Assembly: GCA_045531235.1 (NCBI GenBank)
Contig: JAZSDQ010000102.1
Span: forward strand, 1 to 13,763
Length of the DNA: 13,763 nucleotides
DNA from: RGIG5579 sp045531235
GTDB taxonomy: Bacteria; Bacillota; Clostridia; Oscillospirales; SIG627
Direction of reading: 5' to 3'
Both the position numbers and the translations under genes were made by a program. Of the stretch, positions 7,783-13,740 are shown in pieces; position 1 is the first letter of the stretch, and each line of letters starts with the position of its first letter. Under the pieces are notes generated by a model. The model saw only the letters and a program-made list of their open reading frames with translations, ran no database searches and was not told the origin of the DNA.

Positions 7783-7787
7783 GGAGG
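7783..7787 (+). promoter_or_regulatory. ribosome binding site that decides the phosphohexomutase start
   Basis: GGAGG ends seven bases before the ATG at 7795, but only one base before the in-frame ATG at 7789 and downstream of the in-frame ATG at 7765. The start at 7795 is therefore chosen. Confidence 0.75.
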
Positions 7788-7794
7788 TATGAAT

Positions 7795-9306
7795 ATGTTA
7801 CAAGAACCCTGGAAGCATTTGAAAAGCGGAACCGATATCCGCGGTGTCGCCCTGGAGGGCGTAGAAGGTCAGCACGTAGATCTGACGGAAGAAGCAGTGG
7901 AAAAAATTGCCGCAGCCTTTGCTCTTTGGCTGACGGAAAAAACGGGCAAAAAAGAGAATACCGTGGCTCTCGGCCGCGATAGCCGCCTTTCCGGCCCTGC
8001 CATTATGGCAGTTCTGGAGAAGACCTTGGTAGCCAAGGGCTTTATGGTTTTAAATTGCGGACTTGCCTCCACCCCTGCGATGTTTATGACCACCATTGAT
8101 CTGAAAACCGATGCAGCCATTCAGATCACTGCTTCTCACCACCCCTGGAACAGAAACGGTCTGAAATTCTTCCTGCCTACGGGCGGTCTGGAAGGCAAGG
8201 ACATCGGCGAGATCCTCACCCTTTGCCAGGAAGAAAAATTTGCCGCTGACACGGAAGGCGGCAAGAGTGAAGCCGTAGAATATATGGATACCTACGCCGC
8301 AAGACTGAGAAAAATGATCTCCGACGGGGTAGGCGGCGGCGAAAAGGCCCTTTGCGGCTTGAAAGTCACCGTGGACGCAGGCAACGGCGCAGGCGGCTTC
8401 TATGTAAAGAAAGTGCTGGAGCCCTTGGGCGCAGACTGCACCGGCTCTGAATTCTTGGAACCCGACGGCTCCTTCCCCAATCACATTCCCAATCCCGAAA
8501 ACAAAGAGGCGATGGGCTTTGCTTGCCGCGCCGTAAAGAATGCAGGAGCAGATCTGGGTATTATCTTCGATACCGACGTGGACCGCGCAGGCTGTGTAGA
8601 TTCTACCGGGAAAGAGATTAACCGCAACCGTTTGGTTGCTCTGGCTTCCGTCATTGCTCTTCAGGGCAATGAGGGCGGCGCTATCGTTACCGACTCGATC
8701 ACCTCTTCCGGACTGAAGGTCTTCATTGAAAAGACCCTGGGCGGAAAGCATATCCGTTTTAAGCGCGGCTATAAGAACGTAATCAATAAGGCCATTGAAA
8801 TGAATAATGAGGGCATCAATACTCCCCTCGCCATTGAAACCAGCGGCCACGCGGCTCTCCGTGAAAACTACTTTTTGGATGACGGCGCATACCTTGCCAC
8901 CCGTATTCTTATTGAAGCGGCAAAGCTGAAGAAGGCAGGTCGTGATCTTACCGAACTGATCGCAGCTCTGGAAGAGCCTTTGGAGTCCAATGAGCTTCGC
9001 TTTAATATTACCGAGGCGGATTTCCGCCCTGTGGGAGAAAAGATCCTGAGCGATCTGGAAGCTTACGGAAAAGCGCAGGGCTGGCAGGTAGCAGACGATA
9101 GCTTTGAAGGCGTGCGCATCGCATTCCCCCAGGGCGAAGGCGACGGCTGGTTCCTCCTCCGTCTTTCCGTGCACGATCCCGTAATGCCTCTGAACGTAGA
9201 ATCTGCCGTAGAGGGCGGCTGTAAGGTCATTGCCGCAAAGCTTTATCAGTTCCTTGAAAACGTAAACGGTCTTGATATCGCTCCTCTGAAGGATTTTCTG
9301 AAATGA
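7795..9306 (+). CDS. phosphomannomutase/phosphoglucomutase-family phosphohexomutase
   Basis: Interconverts hexose 1- and 6-phosphates through a phosphoserine enzyme, feeding envelope sugar or glycogen synthesis. The 503-residue length is usual for the alpha-D-phosphohexomutase superfamily. Visible elements are an N-terminal GRDSRLSG, the phosphoserine loop TASHHP with S114 (usually TASHNP), and the magnesium loop DTDVDR at 259-264. The sugar-specificity loop ETSGH is at 348-352, and the phosphate-binding C-terminal loop reads LRLSVHDP near 455-462 in place of the commoner RxSxTEP. That loop suggests the branch related to chloroplast and clostridial mutases, so glucose versus mannose versus glucosamine preference cannot be told from sequence. 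It begins 13 bp after ftsK and overlaps the next gene by ATGA. Confidence 0.93.
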   Translation: MLQEPWKHLKSGTDIRGVALEGVEGQHVDLTEEAVEKIAAAFALWLTEKTGKKENTVALGRDSRLSGPAIMAVLEKTLVAKGFMVLNCGLASTPAMFMTTIDLKTDAAIQITASHHPWNRNGLKFFLPTGGLEGKDIGEILTLCQEEKFAADTEGGKSEAVEYMDTYAARLRKMISDGVGGGEKALCGLKVTVDAGNGAGGFYVKKVLEPLGADCTGSEFLEPDGSFPNHIPNPENKEAMGFACRAVKNAGADLGIIFDTDVDRAGCVDSTGKEINRNRLVALASVIALQGNEGGAIVTDSITSSGLKVFIEKTLGGKHIRFKRGYKNVINKAIEMNNEGINTPLAIETSGHAALRENYFLDDGAYLATRILIEAAKLKKAGRDLTELIAALEEPLESNELRFNITEADFRPVGEKILSDLEAYGKAQGWQVADDSFEGVRIAFPQGEGDGWFLLRLSVHDPVMPLNVESAVEGGCKVIAAKLYQFLENVNGLDIAPLKDFLK

Positions 9307-9515
9307 CACAGGAGAAGATCGACCGCATCAATGCCCTTTCCCGCAAATCCAAAAGCCCCGAGGGACTGACTCCCGAGGAAAAAGCGGAGCAAAAAGCTCT
9401 CCGCGAGGAATACATTGCAGGCTTTCGCCGCAGCCTTGTGGCGTCCCTGGAGTGCATTGATATTCAAAACCCCGACGGCTCCATTGAACCGCTGATAAAA
9501 AAAGACCCCTCTTGA
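9303..9515 (+). CDS. DUF896 (YnzC/UPF0291) small protein
   Basis: A 70-residue member of the DUF896 family, small helical proteins common in Bacillota. The signatures EKIDRINALSRKSK, LTPEEKAEQKALREEYI and the following FRRSL match the family's two-helix hairpin, and the short C-terminal tail ends in KKDPS. Its ATG overlaps the mutase stop (ATGA), so it is translationally coupled. It is the last gene of the gyrA operon. Its stop codon (9513-9515) lies inside the hairpin of the operon terminator, so the final codons and the terminator share sequence. Function is not established for the family. Confidence 0.92.
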   Translation: MTQEKIDRINALSRKSKSPEGLTPEEKAEQKALREEYIAGFRRSLVASLECIDIQNPDGSIEPLIKKDPS

Positions 9516-9528
9516 GGGGTCTTTTTTT
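9497..9528 (+). terminator. rho-independent terminator of the gyrA operon (bidirectional shape)
   Basis: Stem GACCCCT (9504-9510) pairs with AGGGGTC (9515-9521) across a CTTG loop. Seven As precede it and seven Ts (9522-9528) follow. The DUF896 stop codon is inside the hairpin. Confidence 0.92.
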
Positions 9529-9535
9529 AGAGAAA

Positions 9536-9573
9536 AGAGAAAAGGTAGCCTTTCGTGCCCAAAGGCTATTTTT
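9536..9573 (+). terminator. second hairpin downstream of DUF896, terminator-like
   Basis: Stem TAGCCTTT (9546-9553) pairs with AAAGGCTA (9561-9568) over a 7-base loop, followed by five Ts. The purine lead-in AGAGAAAAGG at 9536-9545 and the stem recur after noc (12743-12779). Confidence 0.7.
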
Positions 9574-9577
9574 ATAG

Positions 9578-9606
9578 GTGGGGCTTTTTTGAAAAAACCG
9601 CCCCAC
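9578..9606. repeat. third hairpin: GC-rich stem with T6/A6 core
   Basis: GTGGGGC (9578-9584) is the reverse complement of GCCCCAC (9600-9606). Between them T6 and A6 can also pair around a single G, giving a long stem with a CC bulge. Confidence 0.65.
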
Positions 9607-9625
9607 ACCCCGAAAAACTTTTGTA

Positions 9626-9670
9626 AGGGAGAAACAAAAATATTTTTATTCCCTGTTCGGGAGATTTTTT
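9626..9670. repeat. overlapping alternative hairpins around an AT palindrome
   Basis: A 12-bp palindrome AAAAATATTTTT (9636-9647) is enclosed by AGGGA (9626-9630) and TCCCT (9650-9654). The same TCCC can instead pair with GGGA (9659-9662), which is soon followed by six Ts (9665-9670). The two pairings exclude each other. Confidence 0.45.
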
Positions 9671-9692
9671 GGTCTGGGAAAGAGCCAAAAAG

Positions 9693-9721
9693 AAAAAAGC
9701 ACCCTTTTGGGTGCTTTTTTT
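9693..9721 (-). terminator. terminator of the primosome operon (bidirectional shape)
   Basis: GCACCC (9699-9704) and GGGTGC (9709-9714) form a stem over TTTT, flanked by six As and seven Ts. Read on the minus strand it lies directly after the helicase-loader stop codon. It would also stop plus-strand transcripts. Confidence 0.9.
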
Positions 9722-10703
9722 ATTTCTGTAATTTTGCCATGCGAATATCGCTTCCCTGGAAGAGCTTGACCTGAAATTCACCGAGAAGGCGGGAAAGAAT
9801 GGCGGTATCGTACTGCTTTTCCAATTGGCGGTAGGAAAGATTGGTGCTGATAATGGTGGGAAGACCCAGCACCGAAGCTCTGTGGTTAATGAGCCTGTAT
9901 ATGGCGGCAATGCCTGCCTTGCTTGAGGCTTCCGTGCCGAGATCGTCCAGGATCAGAAGCTCTGCCTCAAAAAGGCGCTTGGTACCCTCGGCATCTTCTT
10001 CGTTTTCAAAACGCTCTTTTTCAAAAACAGCGGCAACGGCAGGGGCGGTTTCGTATACCACGTCGTAGCCTTTTTCAATGACTTTTCCTGCAATGGCAGT
10101 GGAAAGATGGGTCTTTCCAAGGCCCGTACCGCCGATGAACAAAAGGGAGGGCGATTCGGTGGTAAAGTTTTCCGCATAGTTTTTACAAAAGCTGAAAATT
10201 TCTTCCATCACGTCTCTGGGGCTGTATCTCTTCCCCTCCAGAAGTGCTTTGGAATAAAAGGAAAGATCAAAATTCTCAAAGGTCTGCTTACTCAGGAGCT
10301 TTGCAATACCGCTTGCCCGATATCCTGCAAGGACCACTTCCCTTTTCAGACAAGTACACATCATTCCGTCAACAAAGCCGGAATCGTGACAAAGGGGACA
10401 ATCTCTTTTCGGCTTGGTGTGATCGCGGGGCAGACCCATTTCCTCCAAAAGATCACCGTATTTTTTCTGTGTGGTAACGTTTTCCTCGCGGATCTTATCA
10501 ATGCGCTTGAGTAGATCCTTGCCGCCCCGCATACTCTCCTCAAGAATACGAATACTCACCGCCCTCATTTTCAAACCAAGGGCGTGAAGCTCGGGGTTTT
10601 TCTCCTCCGCCAGCAAAGCACGGTGACGCGCATCCTGCTCACGGGAAACTCTTTTTTCCTCTAGACGGCTGATCGCCTCGGAAACAAATTCTTCTTTTAA
10701 CAT
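9720..10703 (-). CDS. dnaI: DnaI/DnaC-type replicative helicase loader (AAA+ ATPase)
   Basis: Loads the hexameric replicative helicase onto origin DNA. The 327 residues have an N-terminal helical helicase-binding part (about 1-95) and a Cys cluster C102-x2-C105-x10-C116-x-C118 for zinc. The AAA+ core has Walker A GGTGLGKT at 191-198, Walker B LLILDDLG at 249-256, sensor STN near 286 and arginine finger R305 in ILSRLLG. The zinc cluster and AAA+ arrangement fit DnaI of Bacillota better than IstB. The ATG at 10703 shares one base with the stop of the upstream gene (TGATG) and has AGAAAGGAT before it. The in-frame TTG one codon earlier (10706) is less likely. The pair with the DnaD/DnaB-like gene matches dnaB-dnaI of Bacillus subtilis. 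Confidence 0.93.
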   Translation of the reverse strand: MLKEEFVSEAISRLEEKRVSREQDARHRALLAEEKNPELHALGLKMRAVSIRILEESMRGGKDLLKRIDKIREENVTTQKKYGDLLEEMGLPRDHTKPKRDCPLCHDSGFVDGMMCTCLKREVVLAGYRASGIAKLLSKQTFENFDLSFYSKALLEGKRYSPRDVMEEIFSFCKNYAENFTTESPSLLFIGGTGLGKTHLSTAIAGKVIEKGYDVVYETAPAVAAVFEKERFENEEDAEGTKRLFEAELLILDDLGTEASSKAGIAAIYRLINHRASVLGLPTIISTNLSYRQLEKQYDTAILSRLLGEFQVKLFQGSDIRMAKLQK

Positions 10704-11674
10704 CAAAGATCCTTTCTGCCACGGGAAACGGCCTGCTGGAAGAAATCATCCAGATCGTAGCTCTTCTCCGCCTTGCCGGAAGTATTTTGCGCCTTTGCGG
10801 CTTCCTCGGGAGTGGTCGCGCCGGCGGCATACCAGCTTTCCAGAATTTTGTGCATATATTTAATGGAAGGATTTTTTGCGCTTGCTACGGTTTTTTCGTA
10901 AGCGGCGTCCAGCATTTCCTCACCGTAGCCGAATTTTAAGCGCCAGGTTTCTACAATTTCGCTTTCCGCCTTGGTCAGCTTTCTGTCCCCAAGACCGAAG
11001 AGGCGGCGCACGATCTTCTCATAGCTTACGCTCTCTCTGCGGGAAAGAAAATACTTTTCAGCCTTTTCGTAGGTATCAATGCCTTCGTCCTGAAAAGAGC
11101 TGAGCATTTTCGTAATATAGCGAAGGCTCTTTTTATCCCGAGAAACGCAGTCCTCCATGACCAGCATAATAACGTCAAGAGGCATTTTCAAATAATCAAG
11201 GAAGGAGTAAAGGCGAGCCAATTCGCTGGCATTCATCACTTTTTCCAGGCGATCCTCGGCAAAAGATACGAGATTTTTAAAATCGGGCTTGCTCTCTGCC
11301 GCATCGGCAAGCTCCTTGGGCGTGTAAAAAGGGGCTTCGTCAGCATCAAGCTGTTTTTTGGGAGCGGTTTCCTCTACTTTTTCGGGAAAGGGCGCCTGAG
11401 GAACGGAAACGGTGCTTCTTCCCTTCTTTCCGTCGGCTTTTATCACTCCTACACCCCGCCAAAAGGCAAGGGCGGATAAAATTTCCTCCCGATGGAATTT
11501 TTCACTCAAAGCAGAAAGAATTGCATCCTCCTCTACCCCGCCGTGGGACAAAAGGGCAGAGAGATGCAAGAGGATCTTAATTTCCGTTTCCCCTGCTTCG
11601 TCTATTTTATCCAGGACCTCTATGGGTAAGAAGAAAAGAGCGTCCGGGTAACATTTTCCAAGTCGATAACGCAT
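10703..11674 (-). CDS. DnaD/DnaB-like primosome initiation protein
   Basis: Primosome protein thought to work with DnaA and the helicase loader in origin remodelling and restart. The 323 residues show an N-terminal winged-helix-like region (about 1-90), a charged linker and two DnaD C-terminal (DDBH2) domains, at about 138-210 and 218-296. Each domain carries the Y-x3-(I/M)L motif: YITKML at 186-191 and YMHKIL at 273-278, the second followed by W281. Two DDBH2 copies is the arrangement of B. subtilis DnaB rather than DnaD (one copy), but this protein is well short of DnaB (about 470 residues). The ATG at 11674 has AGGAG about five bases ahead. Transcription is from the promoter at 11704-11732. 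It overlaps the loader gene by one base. Confidence 0.92.
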   Translation of the reverse strand: MRYRLGKCYPDALFFLPIEVLDKIDEAGETEIKILLHLSALLSHGGVEEDAILSALSEKFHREEILSALAFWRGVGVIKADGKKGRSTVSVPQAPFPEKVEETAPKKQLDADEAPFYTPKELADAAESKPDFKNLVSFAEDRLEKVMNASELARLYSFLDYLKMPLDVIMLVMEDCVSRDKKSLRYITKMLSSFQDEGIDTYEKAEKYFLSRRESVSYEKIVRRLFGLGDRKLTKAESEIVETWRLKFGYGEEMLDAAYEKTVASAKNPSIKYMHKILESWYAAGATTPEEAAKAQNTSGKAEKSYDLDDFFQQAVSRGRKDL

Positions 11675-11683
11675 ACTGACTCC

Positions 11684-11692
11684 TGTGGATAT
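11684..11692 (-). promoter_or_regulatory. near-consensus DnaA box at the primosome operon leader
   Basis: ATATCCACA on the minus strand differs from TTATCCACA at one position. It touches the AGGAG ribosome binding site and lies just downstream of the predicted start of transcription. Confidence 0.45.
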
Positions 11693-11703
11693 TATTTCAA
11701 TTT

Positions 11704-11732
11704 ATTGTATCATATTTTTTTCCGTCGGTCAA
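11704..11732 (-). promoter_or_regulatory. sigma-A promoter for the primosome operon
   Basis: On the minus strand TTGACC (11732-11727), a 17-base spacer and TACAAT (11709-11704) form a near-consensus promoter. Transcription would start near 11697, giving a leader of only about 20-25 bases. Confidence 0.85.
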
Positions 11733-11790
11733 TGACATTTCTTTTTCAAATTTTTGCGAAAAACTGCTTTCTTGTCAACCAAATATAAAT

Positions 11791-11818
11791 TCCGACAAAA
11801 TAAGGGGGGATCCGACAA
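11791..11818. repeat. direct repeat TCCGACAA, 20-bp period, upstream of noc
   Basis: TCCGACAA at 11791-11798 and 11811-11818 are identical and exactly 20 bp (two helical turns) apart. A related inverted TTGTC occurs at 11772-11776. This suits a pair of operator half-sites, but no regulator is known for them. The rest of the 206-bp gap is AT-rich and I saw no confident noc promoter in it. Confidence 0.4.
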
Positions 11819-11864
11819 CACCCTTCGGCAAAGTTTTCTGTTGAAATATGGTAAGGTATCCGAG

Positions 11865-11871
11865 AAAGGAG
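11865..11871 (+). promoter_or_regulatory. ribosome binding site of noc
   Basis: AAAGGAG ends nine bases before the ATG at 11881. An in-frame ATG at 11848 has no such site before it, so 11881 is taken as the start. Confidence 0.75.
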
Positions 11872-11880
11872 AGAAAAACT

Positions 11881-12711
11881 ATGTGGAAAAGGAAAAACAA
11901 AGGAGAAAATATCCATCTTTTGCCTACGGAGAAGATTTTTCCCAATCCTTGGCAGGCAAGGAAGAATTTCCCCGATGAGGAGCTTGGCAGACTTGCTGCC
12001 AGCATTTTGCGCTACGGAATTCTTCAGCCCTTAACGGTACAGGAAAAAAACGGTGAATATGAATTGGTCTTTGGTGAACGAAGACTGCGGGCGGCAAAAA
12101 TGCTGGAAATGAAAACCGTGCCGTGCCGCCTGGTGGAGATCGGCCCGAGAAGTGCGGGAGAAATGGTGCTTGTGGAAAATATGATCCGTCAGGATCTTGA
12201 CTTCTTTGAAGAAGCGGTGGCCATGGAACGGCTGCTTCAGCACTTTTCTTATACCCAGGCACAGCTTGCGGGACGGCTTGGTATGAGCCAAAGCGCCCTG
12301 GCCAATAAATTGCGGCTTTTAAAATATACCCCGGAGGAACGAATTCTTATCTGTGAGAAGGGGCTTTCTCAGCGCCACGCCCGCGCCCTTCTGCAAATCA
12401 ATGATCCGAGTCTTCGCCGCTTTGCACTGGACTACGTGGGAGAAAAAGGTTATACCGTGCGGCAAACCGAGGAATTCGTTTCCCATTTAATGAGCCATCC
12501 CGACGAATTCTTATTAAAATCGGCAAAATCCCGTCCAAAGCCCCATCCCGTGCGCCGCCTTGTGGTGAAGGACGTGCGCCTTTTCATCAATTCCGTGGAC
12601 AAAGCCATTTACTCCATTCGTGAGGCGGGCGTTTCCGTAGAAGCGGAAAAAGAGGAGGAGGAATCCTTTATCCGCTATTCCATTCGCGTTCCTAAATACA
12701 GCAAAGCGTAA
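11881..12711 (+). CDS. noc: nucleoid occlusion protein Noc (ParB family)
   Basis: ParB-like CTP-dependent DNA clamp that blocks division over the nucleoid by binding Noc sites and the membrane; 276 residues. GERR at 65-68 and ENMIRQDL at 99-106 are the CTP-binding signatures. The helix-turn-helix is at about 125-150. The four positions reported to switch ParB to Noc specificity are Q137, K143, K148 and R165, matching the Noc set (Caulobacter ParB positions 173, 179, 184 and 201). The C-terminal dimerisation segment (DVRLFINSVDKAI to the IRVPK end) resembles B. subtilis Noc more than ParB. The N-terminus (MWKRKNKGEN) is basic and lacks the obvious amphipathic helix of Bacillus Noc. It is divergent from the primosome operon and upstream of parA. 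Confidence 0.92.
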   Translation: MWKRKNKGENIHLLPTEKIFPNPWQARKNFPDEELGRLAASILRYGILQPLTVQEKNGEYELVFGERRLRAAKMLEMKTVPCRLVEIGPRSAGEMVLVENMIRQDLDFFEEAVAMERLLQHFSYTQAQLAGRLGMSQSALANKLRLLKYTPEERILICEKGLSQRHARALLQINDPSLRRFALDYVGEKGYTVRQTEEFVSHLMSHPDEFLLKSAKSRPKPHPVRRLVVKDVRLFINSVDKAIYSIREAGVSVEAEKEEEESFIRYSIRVPKYSKA

Positions 12712-12712
12712 A

Positions 12713-12736
12713 AGAGAGCCGCAAGGCTCTTTTTTT
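12713..12736 (+). terminator. noc terminator
   Basis: AGAGCC (12715-12720) pairs with GGCTCT (12725-12730) over a GCAA tetraloop, with a seven-T run ending at 12736. It begins just after the noc stop. Confidence 0.9.
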
Positions 12737-12742
12737 GTGAAG

Positions 12743-12779
12743 AGAGAAAAGGAAGCCTTTCCGAGAGAAAGGCTTTTTT
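12743..12779 (+). terminator. second terminator-like hairpin after noc
   Basis: AAGCCTTTC (12753-12761) pairs with GAAAGGCTT (12767-12775) over five bases, and the Ts continue to 12778. Its purine lead-in and stem match the element at 9536-9573. Confidence 0.8.
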
Positions 12780-12784
12780 ATGTG

Positions 12785-12800
12785 GCGTGGCTGACCACGC
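12785..12800. repeat. GC-rich hairpin upstream of parS
   Basis: GCGTGG (12785-12790) pairs with CCACGC (12795-12800) over CTGA. No T-run follows. It occupies the same third position as the GC-rich hairpin after DUF896. Confidence 0.6.
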
Positions 12801-12812
12801 ACGCAAAACGAA

Positions 12813-12828
12813 TGTTTCACGTGAAACA
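12813..12828. promoter_or_regulatory. parS site 1
   Basis: TGTTTCACGTGAAACA is a perfect 16-bp palindrome that matches the canonical ParB (Spo0J) centromere site. Confidence 0.95.
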
Positions 12829-12854
12829 ATTCGGACAAACGATAGCGGGGTAAA

Positions 12855-12870
12855 TGTTTCACGTGAAACA
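12855..12870. promoter_or_regulatory. parS site 2
   Basis: Identical 16-bp parS, 42 bp from site 1 (start to start). The palindrome extends three bases further on each side, to 22 bp at 12852-12873. It is about 50 bp upstream of the parA -35 box. Confidence 0.95.
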
Positions 12871-12920
12871 TTTTTCTTTTGCAAAACACAGAAGAAAATA
12901 GGCACTTTGGCCGTCTTTCA

Positions 12921-12949
12921 TTGACAAAGCGGCATTTTATGGCTATAAT
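12921..12949 (+). promoter_or_regulatory. consensus sigma-A promoter of parA-parB
   Basis: TTGACA (12921-12926), a 17-base spacer and TATAAT (12944-12949) match the consensus perfectly. Transcription would start near 12956, about 25 bases before the parA ATG. Confidence 0.93.
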
Positions 12950-12980
12950 AGGAGAACAGTAAAAGGGAAAGGAGTCCGGA

Positions 12981-13739
12981 ATGACGAAAATCCTTGCATT
13001 TGCAAACCAAAAAGGCGGTGTGGGTAAAACCACTTCAGCCATTAACGTAGCCGCATCTCTCGGTTTTCTGGGCAAAGAAGTGCTGCTTGTGGATCTGGAT
13101 CCACAGGGTAACTGCACCAGTGGCGTGGGTATTGATAAAGATCAAGTGACACTTTCCTCCTACGAAGTGCTTCTGGAGGGGGCAAAAATTGAGGATGCCG
13201 CCCAAAAGACCCGATACAAAGGGCTTTCTTGCGTTCCTGCCACCATGAATCTTGCAGGCGCGGAGATCGGTCTTTCCTCCGTTTCTTCCCGTGAATCGGT
13301 GCTGAAAAATGCGCTGAAAGAGGTAAAAGGCTACGATTATATTATTATGGACTGTCCTCCCAGTCTTGGGCTTCTGACCTTGAACGGTCTGGTTGCCGCT
13401 GAGGAAGTCATTGTACCCATGCAGTGCGAATATTTCGCGCTGGAGGGCTTAAGTCAGCTCCTTTATACCGTAAATCTGGTAAAAAAGATGTATAATCCCC
13501 AGCTTGATCTGGGCGGCGTGATCCTCACCATGTACGACGGCAGACTCAATCTCTCTCTTGCCGTAGCGGCGGAGATCCGAAAATTCTTCCCCGATCGCAT
13601 TTTCCGCAATACCGTTCCTCGCAACGTACGCCTTTCCGAGGCTCCCAGCCACGGAAAGCCCGTGCTTTACTACGATAAGAATTCCAAGGGCGCTCATGCA
13701 TATCTGGAGATCGCCCGCGAATTGGAAGAAAGAGGGTAA
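12981..13739 (+). CDS. parA: chromosome partitioning ATPase ParA (Soj)
   Basis: Walker-type ATPase that binds DNA non-specifically as an ATP dimer and is stimulated by ParB bound at parS, moving origins apart; in Bacillus it also acts on DnaA. The 252 residues begin with the deviant Walker A KGGVGKTT at 11-18 (signature K11, catalytic K16). LLVDLDPQGN at 35-44 and YDYIIMDCPPSLG, the Walker B region, follow. There is no N-terminal helix-turn-helix extension, so it is the short chromosomal Soj type rather than a plasmid type Ia ParA. AAAGGAG at 12968-12974 is six bases before ATG. It is driven by the consensus promoter at 12921-12949, and parB starts one base after the stop. Confidence 0.97.
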   Translation: MTKILAFANQKGGVGKTTSAINVAASLGFLGKEVLLVDLDPQGNCTSGVGIDKDQVTLSSYEVLLEGAKIEDAAQKTRYKGLSCVPATMNLAGAEIGLSSVSSRESVLKNALKEVKGYDYIIMDCPPSLGLLTLNGLVAAEEVIVPMQCEYFALEGLSQLLYTVNLVKKMYNPQLDLGGVILTMYDGRLNLSLAVAAEIRKFFPDRIFRNTVPRNVRLSEAPSHGKPVLYYDKNSKGAHAYLEIARELEERG

Positions 13740-13740
13740 T

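Noticed and set aside
8050..9309. 419-codon open frame antisense to the phosphohexomutase gene
   Set aside because: Shadow of a clearly coding gene with intact active-site motifs.
10704..10706. TTG start for the helicase loader one codon upstream of ATG
   Set aside because: The ATG at 10703 forms a TGATG junction with the previous gene at a good distance from AAAGGAT.
11772..11801. Possible noc promoter TTGTCA with CAAAAT at 18 bp
   Set aside because: The -35 is fair, but the -10 matches only four of six and the spacer is not optimal; not strong enough to annotate.
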